The notes under the pieces: model-generated
What the model saw: the letters and a program-made list of their open reading frames with translations, nothing else
The model's database searches: none
Told to the model about the DNA's origin: nothing
In this document: positions 50,259 through 61,403 of the stretch, piece by piece
How the letters are laid out: every line of letters begins with the position of its first letter
Numbering within the stretch: position 1 is the stretch's first letter
Assembly: GCA_023398495.1 (NCBI GenBank)
Contig: JAEWSG010000117.1
Location: 1 to 64,000, forward strand
Length of the DNA stretch: 64,000 nucleotides
Reading direction: 5' to 3'
From: Bacillota bacterium
GTDB lineage: Bacteria > Bacillota > Clostridia > Acetivibrionales > Acetivibrionaceae
Made by a program: the position numbers and the translations under genes

Positions 50259-50326
50259 TCCACGAACCTGCCATTTATCAAATTTATGTAACAATATAAA
50301 AATTCAAATTTAATTTTTTGTTATTC

Positions 50327-52945
50327 CTAAGTATTGGCTTTTTTCTGCAGATTAAACAACATATTTAAAGCATCTATAGGTGTAAGTTTACTTACGTCAA
50401 TGGTTTTCAGTTCATTTAACACTTCATCGCAATTTCTTTGCTGCGTATTGAAGGAGAATACATCAATCTGTCCTTCAAGGGGCTTCTTTGCTCTTTTAAA
50501 CCGCACTTCCCTTTTGTTTATATCTGCATCCTCAAGTTCCTTTAATATATCCTTGGCCCGGTTAATAACAGGCACAGGAACTCCGGCAAGCCTTGCAACC
50601 TGAATACCATAACTATTATCAGCCCCACCTCTTATAATCTTTCTCAAGAAAATTATGTCCTCACCTTTTTCCTCAACCGAGATGCAGTAATTCTTAACTC
50701 CCTCTATACAACCCTCAAGCTCTGTAAGTTCATGATAATGGGTAGCAAAGAGAGTTCTTGCACCAATCCTCTTTCTATCGCTAATATGTTCAATTACCGA
50801 CCATGCAATGCTAAGTCCATCGTACGTGCTTGTACCCCTTCCAATCTCATCGAGTATCAAAAGGCTTCTAGATGTAGCATTGGCAAGTATATTTGCCACT
50901 TCACTCATTTCAACCATAAATGTACTCTGCCCCGCTGCCAGATCGTCCGAGGCTCCAACCCTTGTAAATATCCTGTCGGCAATACCTATAACAGCACTTT
51001 TTGCAGGCACAAAGCTTCCTATCTGAGCCATTAGCACAATCAAAGCAACCTGACGCATATAAGTAGACTTTCCAGCCATATTAGGTCCAGTAATTATCGC
51101 AACCTGATCTTCACTCATGTTGAGGTAAGTATCATTTGGCACAAATGCTCCCTGGTCAATCATCTTCTCAACTACAGGATGCCTTCCGTCATTTATATGA
51201 ATTACATCATCATTATTGATCTCCGGCATAGTGTAACACTCACGGTCTGCTACCTCCGCCAAAGAACAGAGAACATCTACCTGTGCTAAAGCCTTAGCAG
51301 TCCTTTTTATCCTGGATATCTCACCTGCCACTTTGTTTCTGACTTCCACGAATATAAGGTACTCAAGTTCAACCAACTTGTCCTGTGCTCCTAGAACCGT
51401 TTCTTCAATCTGTTTAAGTTCTTCTGTAATGTATCTTTCGCAATTGGCTAAAGTCTGTTTCCTGATATAATTAGGAGGCACAAGGGAAAAATAAGATTTT
51501 GTAACTTCAAGATAGTAACCAAATACTTTATTGAATCCCACTTTCAGATTTTTTATGCCCGTTTTCTCCCTCTCTGAGTTTTCAAGTTCCACAAGCCATG
51601 TCTTACCATCTGTTGATGCACTTTTCAACCTGTCTACCTCTTCATTGTAACCTTCTTTTATAATTCCGCCTTCCTTCACAGAAACAGGCGGTTCATCACA
51701 GATTGCTTTTTCAATAATTTCAAAAACATCATAGAGGGCATCAATATTGTGGTTGCATTCCTTACAAAGGCTTTCATTCAAATCCTTCAAAAGGTCCTTT
51801 ATAAAAGGTATCTGACCTATGGAATTTTTTAATGCAACCAGATCACGGCAGTTTGCACTACCTAAAACTATCTTTCCCATTAGCCTTTCAATGTCATAAA
51901 CCCTTTTTAGAAGCTCACGGGTTTCCATCCGCATCATAAACTTTTCCTTGAACTCGTTTACAGCAAGGTGCCTGTCCTTTATATCATAGATGTTTATAAG
52001 CGGTTGTTCTACCCATTTTCTTAAGGTTCTACCTCCCATAGAGGTCATAGTTCTGTCTAAAACCCAAAGAAGTGAACCTTTTCTATTCTTTTCCCTCATG
52101 GTTTCAGTGAGCTCGAGATTTCTTCTTGTCGCAACATCTAATACCATAAATTCTTCAATACGGTACTTATTAAAGCTTTGAATATGGTCAAGATTAACCT
52201 TCTGTGTCTGCTCAATGTATTCAAGCAGTGCTCCGGAAGCATTAATATAAAAATCAAATTCATTATCACAAAACTCTTGATCTCCAAAATAGGCTTTCAG
52301 CTTATCTTTTGAGTATGCCAATTCAAAATATTTATCCTCAATAGTTGAAATATATAATTTAAATCGCTTCTTTAAAGTCTTGACCAGATTTTCATCCTCA
52401 AAAAAAACACTGTTTACTACCATCTCGGAAGGAGAAAACCTGGCAATCTCGTCGATAAGTTTACTCTCGGTATTTCCAAGTACAACAGATGTGGATGTAA
52501 AATCTCCAGTGGTTATGTCTACAAAAGCTATACCAAAACAGGTTTTATCCCTGTATAAAGACATGAGATAGTTGTTTTTTTTATCATCGAGCATAGCCGA
52601 ATCAGTAATAGTTCCTGGCGTCACAACTCTTACAACATCTCTTTTTACTATTCCTTTTGCCATCGCAGGATCTTCAACCTGCTCACAAATAGCAACCTTA
52701 TAACCTTTATTTATCAGTTTGCATATATAGGAATCGGCAGAATGAAAAGGCACTCCACACATAGGTGCCCTTTCATCTAGACCACAATCTTTACCTGTTA
52801 ATGTTATTTCAAGCTCTTTTGACGCTGTTTGTGCATCACTGAAAAACATTTCATAAAAGTCACCCAGTCTGAAAAAAAGGATGCAGTCATTGTACTGCCC
52901 CTTTATATCCATATACTGCTGCATCATAGGTGTCAATACTGCCAT
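50327..52945 (-). CDS. mutS: DNA mismatch repair protein MutS
   Basis: The 872-residue mismatch sensor has N-terminal TPMMQQYMDIKGQYNDCILFFRLGDFYEMFF with the Phe-x-Glu mismatch-intercalating motif (FYEMF), the connector and clamp regions, and the C-terminal ABC-type ATPase with Walker A TGPNMAGKSTYMRQ (about residue 620), signature STFMVEMSEV and Walker B LLILDEIGRGTSTYDG. It precedes mutL by 68 bp in the same direction and follows ylbF-like by 36 bp. Confidence 0.97.
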   Translation of the reverse strand: MAVLTPMMQQYMDIKGQYNDCILFFRLGDFYEMFFSDAQTASKELEITLTGKDCGLDERAPMCGVPFHSADSYICKLINKGYKVAICEQVEDPAMAKGIVKRDVVRVVTPGTITDSAMLDDKKNNYLMSLYRDKTCFGIAFVDITTGDFTSTSVVLGNTESKLIDEIARFSPSEMVVNSVFFEDENLVKTLKKRFKLYISTIEDKYFELAYSKDKLKAYFGDQEFCDNEFDFYINASGALLEYIEQTQKVNLDHIQSFNKYRIEEFMVLDVATRRNLELTETMREKNRKGSLLWVLDRTMTSMGGRTLRKWVEQPLINIYDIKDRHLAVNEFKEKFMMRMETRELLKRVYDIERLMGKIVLGSANCRDLVALKNSIGQIPFIKDLLKDLNESLCKECNHNIDALYDVFEIIEKAICDEPPVSVKEGGIIKEGYNEEVDRLKSASTDGKTWLVELENSEREKTGIKNLKVGFNKVFGYYLEVTKSYFSLVPPNYIRKQTLANCERYITEELKQIEETVLGAQDKLVELEYLIFVEVRNKVAGEISRIKRTAKALAQVDVLCSLAEVADRECYTMPEINNDDVIHINDGRHPVVEKMIDQGAFVPNDTYLNMSEDQVAIITGPNMAGKSTYMRQVALIVLMAQIGSFVPAKSAVIGIADRIFTRVGASDDLAAGQSTFMVEMSEVANILANATSRSLLILDEIGRGTSTYDGLSIAWSVIEHISDRKRIGARTLFATHYHELTELEGCIEGVKNYCISVEEKGEDIIFLRKIIRGGADNSYGIQVARLAGVPVPVINRAKDILKELEDADINKREVRFKRAKKPLEGQIDVFSFNTQQRNCDEVLNELKTIDVSKLTPIDALNMLFNLQKKANT

Positions 52946-52981
52946 TTTCCATACCTCACGTACTTAATTATTTTATATCTC

Positions 52982-53368
52982 TTACTTACTGCATCCGCCT
53001 CCGCAGGAACTGCAACTATGAGAAGAACATTGTTCCTCTCCTGTTATTGAATATACAAGAACATCGTTAACCTTCTTAATAAGCTGATCCAATTTCTCTT
53101 TAGCGTCAATATAGTTTTTTGTTATATCGCAATCATTAACTCTATCATACTTTTCCAACAGCCTTTGCTTCAAATCGTCAAGAATATCTTTTTCTGAATT
53201 TCCATGAACCGCCATAACCATTTCACCTTGTATCTCCTGATATTCCTTCAAAATTGCTCTGGCCTTGTGATCCCTTGCAAGACTGTCTTCCCATCTTTTA
53301 TAATTAGTCATCTCCTCTGAAGAACCTATTAAGTTTCCAAGTTCTTTAGCTTTTGATATAATATCCAT
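52982..53368 (-). CDS. YlbF/YmcA-type regulator with cysteine-rich tail
   Basis: The 128-residue helical protein matches the YlbF/YmcA family (IISKAKELGNLIGSSEEMTNYKRWEDSLARDHKARAILKEYQEIQGEM). It ends with a Cys-rich tail (CSSHSCSSCGGGCSK) containing five cysteines, similar in spirit to the Fe-S-binding tails of the RicA/F/T complex that accelerates phosphorelay to Spo0A and RNase Y action in Bacillus subtilis. Position next to mutS and near miaB matches B. subtilis ymcA. Name left open between ymcA and ylbF. Confidence 0.85.
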   Translation of the reverse strand: MDIISKAKELGNLIGSSEEMTNYKRWEDSLARDHKARAILKEYQEIQGEMVMAVHGNSEKDILDDLKQRLLEKYDRVNDCDITKNYIDAKEKLDQLIKKVNDVLVYSITGEEQCSSHSCSSCGGGCSK

Positions 53369-53459
53369 ACTCTTTTCCTCCTTGACTTTGTTTTAGGTGA
53401 TTCCAAAAAAAACACCTTTATACTCCCAAAAAAACAAGTAAGAATTTATAATAATCTCT

Positions 53460-53566
53460 CTATATATAAATCTTGAAAACGATTTTACAAGGATAATTTA
53501 AATTTTCACGAAAGTAAATCAAGAAAATTGAAACACGATGTAAAATCTTTATCACGTTCATTATAA
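53460..53566 (+). repeat. Intergenic palindromic repeat family 1, copy d
   Basis: A diverged copy: AAATCTTGAAAACGATTTTAC at the left, TTGAAACACGAT...ATCACGTTCA at the right. Second hairpin intact; first hairpin degraded. Confidence 0.7.
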
Positions 53567-53689
53567 TTCCATCATAACAATTATTTATTGTATCATAAAA
53601 TTATCTCTTTGAAAATAATTATAATAATGAATGTCTAAAGATTAAGTCCTATATTGAACGTGTTTATTAAGGAAAACCTTCTTTTTTGT

Positions 53690-55063
53690 TTAGTTGTTTC
53701 CGGTGTAAAAATTCTGTGTATAATATATTTTATTTCCGCTACCTATATAAACTCCGATTCCAAGGTTTGCACAGTTACCCAGTATATTTGACCTGTGACC
53801 TGATGAATTCATCCATGTCTCATGGGCATATATACCGCTCATCTGCCCCATTGCTATATTTTCAGAGGCCATAACATATTTGATACCTTCATCCTTCATC
53901 CTGTCAAAGGGGCTTTTTCCTTTAGTATTTGTGTGGGAAAAGTAATTATTCATCGCCATATCTTCACTATGCTTTCTTGCACAACTTGCAGCCTTGTCAT
54001 CCCATTTGAAAAGTTTCATTCCAAGTCTTGCTCTGACTGAATTTGCAAGGTCAAATATTTCTCTCTCATAACTTTGTCTTAGCTTTTCACTTGGTTTACC
54101 ATAATACCCTGCAAGGGACATTTCCTCTTCCCGGTCAATTAGAAGTACTGCCGATACCTTATTATTATTTTGTGTATCATAAAATACGGTAGCAAAGTAT
54201 TTTCCGTCGACATCAAAAACTTCCTGTCCACCTGAGCTATTTATGGTATAACGCACTCTTCCTTTTTGGATATAAGTTAATGGAGTCCCCAATAAATCAT
54301 TTACGGAACTTTTTCCAGATAATACCTTGATACCATCCCAAACACTATAGTGTATTGAATTTGTGTATACACCAACCACTACACCATTCTTTATACCAAT
54401 CTGTATATATTTTGTGTAATCGCTATTATATATATACCAGTCAAAGCCATATCTGCTCAGGTCGATACGGTCAGGTTGTCCAAAGATATCGGTTATGTCA
54501 CTTAGCGACACACCCATCAAACGGTCTATATTACCATTAAAATTTGCAGCTTTGATAGAGGTTGGAGTACTTTCAGGTGTTGGTACAGTCTTAAAAGTTG
54601 GATTAGTTCTAATTGTCGGCGTGAAATCCTTGGAATTAATACTCACAGTTCTTGTTGAACCATCCCATTGAACTCCATACCCAAAACTCTCCGAAATAAA
54701 CCTCACCGGAACCAGAGTTCTCCCCTCATAAATAACCGCAGGAACATCAAGGTCAATAACCTCATAATTCAGGTAAGCTTTTTTGCTTCCAATCTTTATG
54801 GTAATGACATCAGACCCATGTTTTGCTATAACTGTTTTCGTCCTGTCATTCCAGTTTACATCAGCACCAAGTGCTTCAAATATAGCTCTTAAGGGCACAA
54901 TTGTACGTCCATTGACCACCTTTGGTTCAACATCAAAACTTATGTGCTTTCCCTCAACTAAAACCCTGATAGCGTCATTGCTGTCTGAACCAAGGACATT
55001 AGCATTTGATATAATGGAAAAAATCAAAAATATCAACACAGAAGCAAATACAACTTTTTTCAT
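53690..55063 (-). CDS. Secreted stalk-domain/CAP (SCP) protein
   Basis: The 457-residue protein has a signal peptide (about residues 1-27), two stalk domain halves (about 28-140, VVNGRTIVPLRAIFEALGADVNWNDRTKTV and VIYEGRTLVPVRFISESFGYGVQWDGSTRTV), a Thr/Pro linker, a CAP-associated N-domain (about 175-320) and a CAP domain (about 335-455) with RKHSEDMAMNNYFSH, SENIAMG and GHRSNILGNCANLGIGV. CAP proteins are secreted; in spore formers some coat or wall proteins (YkwD, SafA-like partners) share this fold. No catalytic function known. It lies 8 bp after miaB. Confidence 0.85.
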   Translation of the reverse strand: MKKVVFASVLIFLIFSIISNANVLGSDSNDAIRVLVEGKHISFDVEPKVVNGRTIVPLRAIFEALGADVNWNDRTKTVIAKHGSDVITIKIGSKKAYLNYEVIDLDVPAVIYEGRTLVPVRFISESFGYGVQWDGSTRTVSINSKDFTPTIRTNPTFKTVPTPESTPTSIKAANFNGNIDRLMGVSLSDITDIFGQPDRIDLSRYGFDWYIYNSDYTKYIQIGIKNGVVVGVYTNSIHYSVWDGIKVLSGKSSVNDLLGTPLTYIQKGRVRYTINSSGGQEVFDVDGKYFATVFYDTQNNNKVSAVLLIDREEEMSLAGYYGKPSEKLRQSYEREIFDLANSVRARLGMKLFKWDDKAASCARKHSEDMAMNNYFSHTNTKGKSPFDRMKDEGIKYVMASENIAMGQMSGIYAHETWMNSSGHRSNILGNCANLGIGVYIGSGNKIYYTQNFYTGNN

Positions 55064-55071
55064 AAAACAAA

Positions 55072-56514
<1,443 letters not shown>

Positions 56515-56783
56515 TCCATTCCTCCAAATCTAAATCATTACGTAGTTACTTTATATCGTCAATCGGCCATTTTTTTCTATTATATCACAGTGATATTCTT
56601 TGTCCATTAATTCAATAAAATTCGCTTTGCTCATGAATTTTATTATCTGTAACAAGAAATATTCTAAATTATTACAAATTTATAAACTTTGATAAAAACA
56701 TATTGAAAAACCTTTCTTAATGCTGTAATATTAATTAATCTATTGGTAGCATTTGTAAATATTATTAATATTAAAAAGCACTA

Positions 56784-56889
56784 GTGCCTCGTAACAGAAT
56801 TAATTTTTAGAGCATGCGAGGCACAAACAGATGAAGTGCATTTTTAACATTATGAAAGACTAGAAATTAGTAATGTTAAAAAGCACTAG
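56784..56889. repeat. Two stacked hairpins upstream of the protease, with family 3 end
   Basis: GTGCCTCG (56784-56791)/CGAGGCAC (56817-56824) forms the first hairpin; GTGCATTTTTAACATTA (56836-56852)/TAATGTTAAAAAGCAC (56871-56886) the second, which is a divergent family 3 copy. CACTAG occurs at both 56779 and 56884, as if an earlier copy was split. Confidence 0.65.
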
Positions 56890-56967
56890 GGGGTGATATT
56901 GCTATTTGGAATTTCAGAAATTTTGGATCAAGTCAACAAATATAAACTTATTAAAGGGGGTTCCATT

Positions 56968-59900
56968 ATGTTAAAAAAAGCAATATCTGTAGTAACAATG
57001 GCCTGCGTGATATCATCAGCTTTAACTTTTAATGTATTCGCCAAAGATGTACCGTCAGTCCAGACCAGCAAAAGATTTGATAAAACAATCAGTATGAACA
57101 CAAGCCCCAGAAAACCGGGACAGTTGATTGTAAAGTACAAAAACAATACATCACTAAAAGCCAATAAAAGCAATATAATTAAAAATGATGGTAAAATCCT
57201 GAAATCAGATGATACAGGCTTAGCTTTGGTGCAAGTTGATGAAAATAAACTTGCTGAAAAAATAGAGATTTTTGAAAAGAACAGCAATGTTGAATATGTT
57301 GCTCCAAACTATATCAGAAAGGCTTTAGATTTTCCTGAAGATGCTCCTAATGACCCTTTATATGAAAGTCAATGGGGACTTCAGAATATCAATGCTCCTT
57401 CTGCATGGGCTACCTTAGGCGATACTTCTGACTTAGACGAAGTAGTGGTGGCAGTTATCGATACGGGACTTGATATTGCACATGAAGACCTGAAGGACAG
57501 AGTTGTTGAAGGTTATGACTTTGTTGATATGGATGAAGATCCTTCACCAGGGCCTTTTAACGAAGAACACGCTACCCATGTCGCAGGAATAATTGCAGCT
57601 TCTACAGATAACGAAATCGGAGTTGCAGGTACTGCCGGAAAAGCACCTGTAAAAATTATGCCTTTGAGAGTTTTAGAAGCAGGCTCAGGCGATGACTATA
57701 CCATTTCACAGGCAATCTTTTATGCTGCTGACAATGGAGCAAAAGTAATCAATATGAGTCTTGGTGGATATGGAGACAGCCTTGCACTCACCGAAGCTTG
57801 CAATTATGCTTTCTCAAAAAATGTTGTTGTTGTTGCTTCTGCCGGAAACAGCTCAATGGACGCAGAAAACTTTTCTCCTGCATCCATACCAGGTGTTATA
57901 ACGGTTGCAGCTACAGATGTCGAAAACTCACTTGCTTTCTTCTCAAATTACGGTTCCACCGTTGAAATTTCCGCACCTGGTGTAAATGTTATGAGTTCAC
58001 TCCCAGGAGATATATACGAAGCTTACGACGGAACCTCAATGGCAGCACCATTTGTAGCTGCAGCTTGTGCTCTCGTAATTTCGAAAAATCCTTCTCTTTC
58101 AATCATAGAAGTTGAGCAGTACCTCACCGACTCAGCTCTTGATTTAGGAAATAAAGGAAAAGACAGTCAATTCGGCTATGGTCTTCTGGATCTAAACGCG
58201 GCACTTAACACAACTGAAATCAAACCAAGATTAGAAATAATGAATCTTGACGATAACTCTACTGTATTTGACGTTTTCAGCTTACAGACAAGATTTACTT
58301 ACCCTGAAAAAGTTGTTACTACAGATTTATACATTGATGAAACTGTTGTTGAATCAGTATATAACGATTCAAATAATATGTTCACCAACTTTGAAATTGA
58401 CACCAACAAATTTAGAGACGGTAAACATACTTTAAAAGTTGTCGCAAATGATATTGAAGATCAAACCTATTCAAAAGAAATAAACATTAATATCAGAAAC
58501 ACTGTTTATACAGGACTTAGAATAAAATTGACGCATGACGATGTACCTGTTACTGCCGGTTTCGTTGAAGTGTGGAATAAATACACTCTTAATGGAGAAA
58601 CCTATTATGATTATGTTTATTCGGGAATAACGTCAAAAACAGGAGTTGCAGTAATTCCGGGAAGTTGTGCACCAAACGGTAACAATTACATTATCATAGC
58701 AAACTACGCTATTGACAATGGTAATGAAGAATATTCATATGCTTCACTCATTGAAGAAGCTACTGCACCTGGGATAATTGAAATAGACGGAAGGGATCTT
58801 GTTCCTGTTTCTATTGATACTGGGATTACCAGTGATGTTCAAAATGTTTTTGCAAACTATTCATTCCCAGGATCAAATCAGACCTTTAGCTTCTCTTTGC
58901 CTCAAAACTCTGAAGATGGATCCTTCGAAGCCTTCTTAGAGCCCGGAACTTATTCGTTTTCAGCAATTGCAGCAGGTATTGATGAAGAAACATATGAAAT
59001 ATCTTCAGAAGAACCTGTATACTTAGTCAATTCAGAAGAAGTTGAAATAGATTCCGGAAACTTTTACGTAACTATGGACAGTGATATCACAAACCTTGCA
59101 AAAGTTGATCTGAACTATGAAAGGATCCATGGCTTTACACCTGAGCAATCAGTTATTTCAGTTTCCTCTATAAACTCAAATTTCTCCTTTGGTTTTATGC
59201 TTGAGGATATTTCCAGAATACCAGATATATACATAACACCTGACCATTATTCATATTTCTTCGACATTATGGGGCAAAAAGATGATCAGATGGCATACAT
59301 AGGTCTAGAAGGCACTATTAATGATTTAGAAGCTGACTGTGAAACATCTGTATCAATGGGTGGAACCTTTACAGGAAAAATTGGACTGGACAAGACTAAA
59401 TTCCTTCCAGGAGAAGCTTTAAACGTTAATTCTTCTGTAACAGACAGTTATGGCAACAAACTTATTTACATGGATTATATATATGAAGATCTGTTTGGAG
59501 CTATGTCTGGTAAAAATATCCTTTCTTACAGAACCGGGTCCAAGAAGGTTGAATTCAAGGCTGCAGACACATCCATTAAAGCTATGGAAGATCCAACAGA
59601 ACCTGTAGACCCAGAAGAGCCAATCGAGATAGAATACAAAATCCCTGTTTCTATTGAGCTTGTTGACAGCAAAAACAATATACTAAAATTTGAACCTCAA
59701 TTTATGCTTGACTGGATGAATTTTGAATTGCCACAGAATTTAACTTCAGGTAATTACAAATTAAGATTAGTTGTAGAACTTCCTTATCTGATTCAAGCCG
59801 AAACAACTCTAAGTGCCAGCAGAGTAATCAAGAATAATGCAGTTAAATTTACAGTTGAACTTCCCGATAAAACTAAAGCATCTATGGCTTCGGTAGAAGC

Positions 59901-61056
59901 AATTAACTCTACAACAGGCGAGTTCTTCTATTCTTCCGGCGAACTATTAGATGGTGAGTTGTATCTTGCATTACCAAAAGGAAACTATAACTTTGTTGTT
60001 TCGACTACTACTGATGACGGAAAACCTGTAATGTATTTCAAAAGCGGAAAGTCTCCTGCAAATTATTCATTATCATCAACAACATTACAAAACGTTGATT
60101 TTACAGCTAAAGACGAAGCTGGAGAAATTCTTGACAATCCGGGTGTTTATTACTTTACACTTCCAGGTTCAACTAATCAATTCTTACTTGGTATTAACGA
60201 TGTAGATTTACCTATGAGTGATGTATACCTTTCAAAGGGTACTTATAACTTTGTAACAGCACTCTACAATCCGAAAAATTACACTATGGAACGTGTTTTA
60301 TCAAAACCTAACACTACCATCGGATTAAAAACCAAAGCCACACAGACAGTGGAATTTACTTCCGACAACCTTACTGAGGTAACTCTTGGCAAAAACACAA
60401 ACTTCGATAGCATTATTGCTTATATTGCTGATACAAAAACAGGATTTGCTTCAGGGTTGGAGCTTTCAAAGGACTATTCTATTAAAATACCAAAGGGTTT
60501 ATATACCTTAGAAGCAATGTGTGAAAAGACCCAATATGATAATACATATATTTATAACATGACTACACAAAAGGATTTCTCCGGTGATTCTACTACTTTG
60601 AATTTTTCAAACGACTTCAGTATAACATTAAATCCAAGCAAAGCAATATACAAAACCGGCGAAACCCTGAAAACAACGAATGTTATATCCGATAGATACG
60701 GAAATCGTGTAACAAGCTTTTGGGGCACCGATTCACTCGGTTTCTTCTCTGAGAAAATTAAATCCGGTAAAGGAAAAGTAATCTTAAGAAAAGTTCAGTG
60801 TCAGATAAAGCTGTTTGATCTTGAAACAGAAGAATATATAGATATTCCATACTATGATATCAGTGCACCGTTTATATCTATAAAAGATTCCTTTGGTGAT
60901 GTGATTTTCTCTGCAAAATCTCCTGATTTCTATACACAATCGCAAATCAAGCTTTCTTCAGATTGGATAGAAAGTGGAAGTTACAAAATAGTTATGACTG
61001 TGGATATAGATGCGGACGGAAATCAGTCTGCTGAAACTTCCTTTAACGTCAAGTAG
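56968..61056 (+). CDS. Secreted subtilisin-like (S8) serine protease with duplicated C-terminal modules
   Basis: The 1362-residue protease has a signal peptide (about residues 1-28), an I9-like inhibitory prodomain (about 45-115), and an S8 catalytic domain (about 135-410) with the triad in VAVIDTGLD (Asp), HATHVAGIIA (His) and GTSMAAPFVAAA (Ser). About 950 C-terminal residues form two related modules (about 500-890 and 895-1362); each ends in a copy of a GKIGLDKTKFLPGEALNVNSSVTDSYGNKL-like segment (second copy SITLNPSKAIYKTGETL...DRYGNRV). No cell-wall anchor is seen, so release or binding is by the modules. ATG 56968 with AAAGGGGG upstream. Confidence 0.9.
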   Translation: MLKKAISVVTMACVISSALTFNVFAKDVPSVQTSKRFDKTISMNTSPRKPGQLIVKYKNNTSLKANKSNIIKNDGKILKSDDTGLALVQVDENKLAEKIEIFEKNSNVEYVAPNYIRKALDFPEDAPNDPLYESQWGLQNINAPSAWATLGDTSDLDEVVVAVIDTGLDIAHEDLKDRVVEGYDFVDMDEDPSPGPFNEEHATHVAGIIAASTDNEIGVAGTAGKAPVKIMPLRVLEAGSGDDYTISQAIFYAADNGAKVINMSLGGYGDSLALTEACNYAFSKNVVVVASAGNSSMDAENFSPASIPGVITVAATDVENSLAFFSNYGSTVEISAPGVNVMSSLPGDIYEAYDGTSMAAPFVAAACALVISKNPSLSIIEVEQYLTDSALDLGNKGKDSQFGYGLLDLNAALNTTEIKPRLEIMNLDDNSTVFDVFSLQTRFTYPEKVVTTDLYIDETVVESVYNDSNNMFTNFEIDTNKFRDGKHTLKVVANDIEDQTYSKEININIRNTVYTGLRIKLTHDDVPVTAGFVEVWNKYTLNGETYYDYVYSGITSKTGVAVIPGSCAPNGNNYIIIANYAIDNGNEEYSYASLIEEATAPGIIEIDGRDLVPVSIDTGITSDVQNVFANYSFPGSNQTFSFSLPQNSEDGSFEAFLEPGTYSFSAIAAGIDEETYEISSEEPVYLVNSEEVEIDSGNFYVTMDSDITNLAKVDLNYERIHGFTPEQSVISVSSINSNFSFGFMLEDISRIPDIYITPDHYSYFFDIMGQKDDQMAYIGLEGTINDLEADCETSVSMGGTFTGKIGLDKTKFLPGEALNVNSSVTDSYGNKLIYMDYIYEDLFGAMSGKNILSYRTGSKKVEFKAADTSIKAMEDPTEPVDPEEPIEIEYKIPVSIELVDSKNNILKFEPQFMLDWMNFELPQNLTSGNYKLRLVVELPYLIQAETTLSASRVIKNNAVKFTVELPDKTKASMASVEAINSTTGEFFYSSGELLDGELYLALPKGNYNFVVSTTTDDGKPVMYFKSGKSPANYSLSSTTLQNVDFTAKDEAGEILDNPGVYYFTLPGSTNQFLLGINDVDLPMSDVYLSKGTYNFVTALYNPKNYTMERVLSKPNTTIGLKTKATQTVEFTSDNLTEVTLGKNTNFDSIIAYIADTKTGFASGLELSKDYSIKIPKGLYTLEAMCEKTQYDNTYIYNMTTQKDFSGDSTTLNFSNDFSITLNPSKAIYKTGETLKTTNVISDRYGNRVTSFWGTDSLGFFSEKIKSGKGKVILRKVQCQIKLFDLETEEYIDIPYYDISAPFISIKDSFGDVIFSAKSPDFYTQSQIKLSSDWIESGSYKIVMTVDIDADGNQSAETSFNVK

Positions 61057-61082
61057 AAAAGGTAACAGATTTCATTTATAGG

Positions 61083-61117
61083 ATGGGACAAGGGGACAGG
61101 GACAGGTACCTTGTCCC
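61083..61117. repeat. Solo end of the GGGACA element family
   Basis: TGGGACAAGGGGACAGGGAC followed by AGGTACCTTGTCCCA forms a hairpin with a GGGACAAGG/CCTTGTCCC stem. It resembles one end of the 19893-20190 element and may double as a terminator for the protease, whose stop codon is 27 bp upstream. Confidence 0.7.
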
Positions 61118-61294
61118 ACTTTTTATTAATACTGCTAGTGCTGATAACTCTAATCTGGCAGTATTATTTTCTGCACGATTACATTGGATATTAAATTGTT
61201 AATTCTTCGCCGCGTCTATGGGACTTCCTGTCCCAAGACACTAAAACAGGTTCAAAACGTAATTAGGTAGGACTAAAATAAATTTTCCAATTCT

Positions 61295-61365
61295 GGATAA
61301 CGAAAAAACTTGATTTGATGATGTTTTCAAAATATGAGAATAAAATGTATTTTTTCGTTATCCCT
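61295..61365 (-). repeat. Intergenic palindromic repeat family 4, copy b
   Basis: GGATAACGAAAAAACTTG...TTTTTTCGTTATCCC, inverted relative to the other copies. It sits about 40 bp past the phosphoribosyltransferase stop. Confidence 0.85.
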
Positions 61366-61403
61366 TAGCATTGAAGCCAAATACTATAAGTGGGAATTTC
61401 GGG

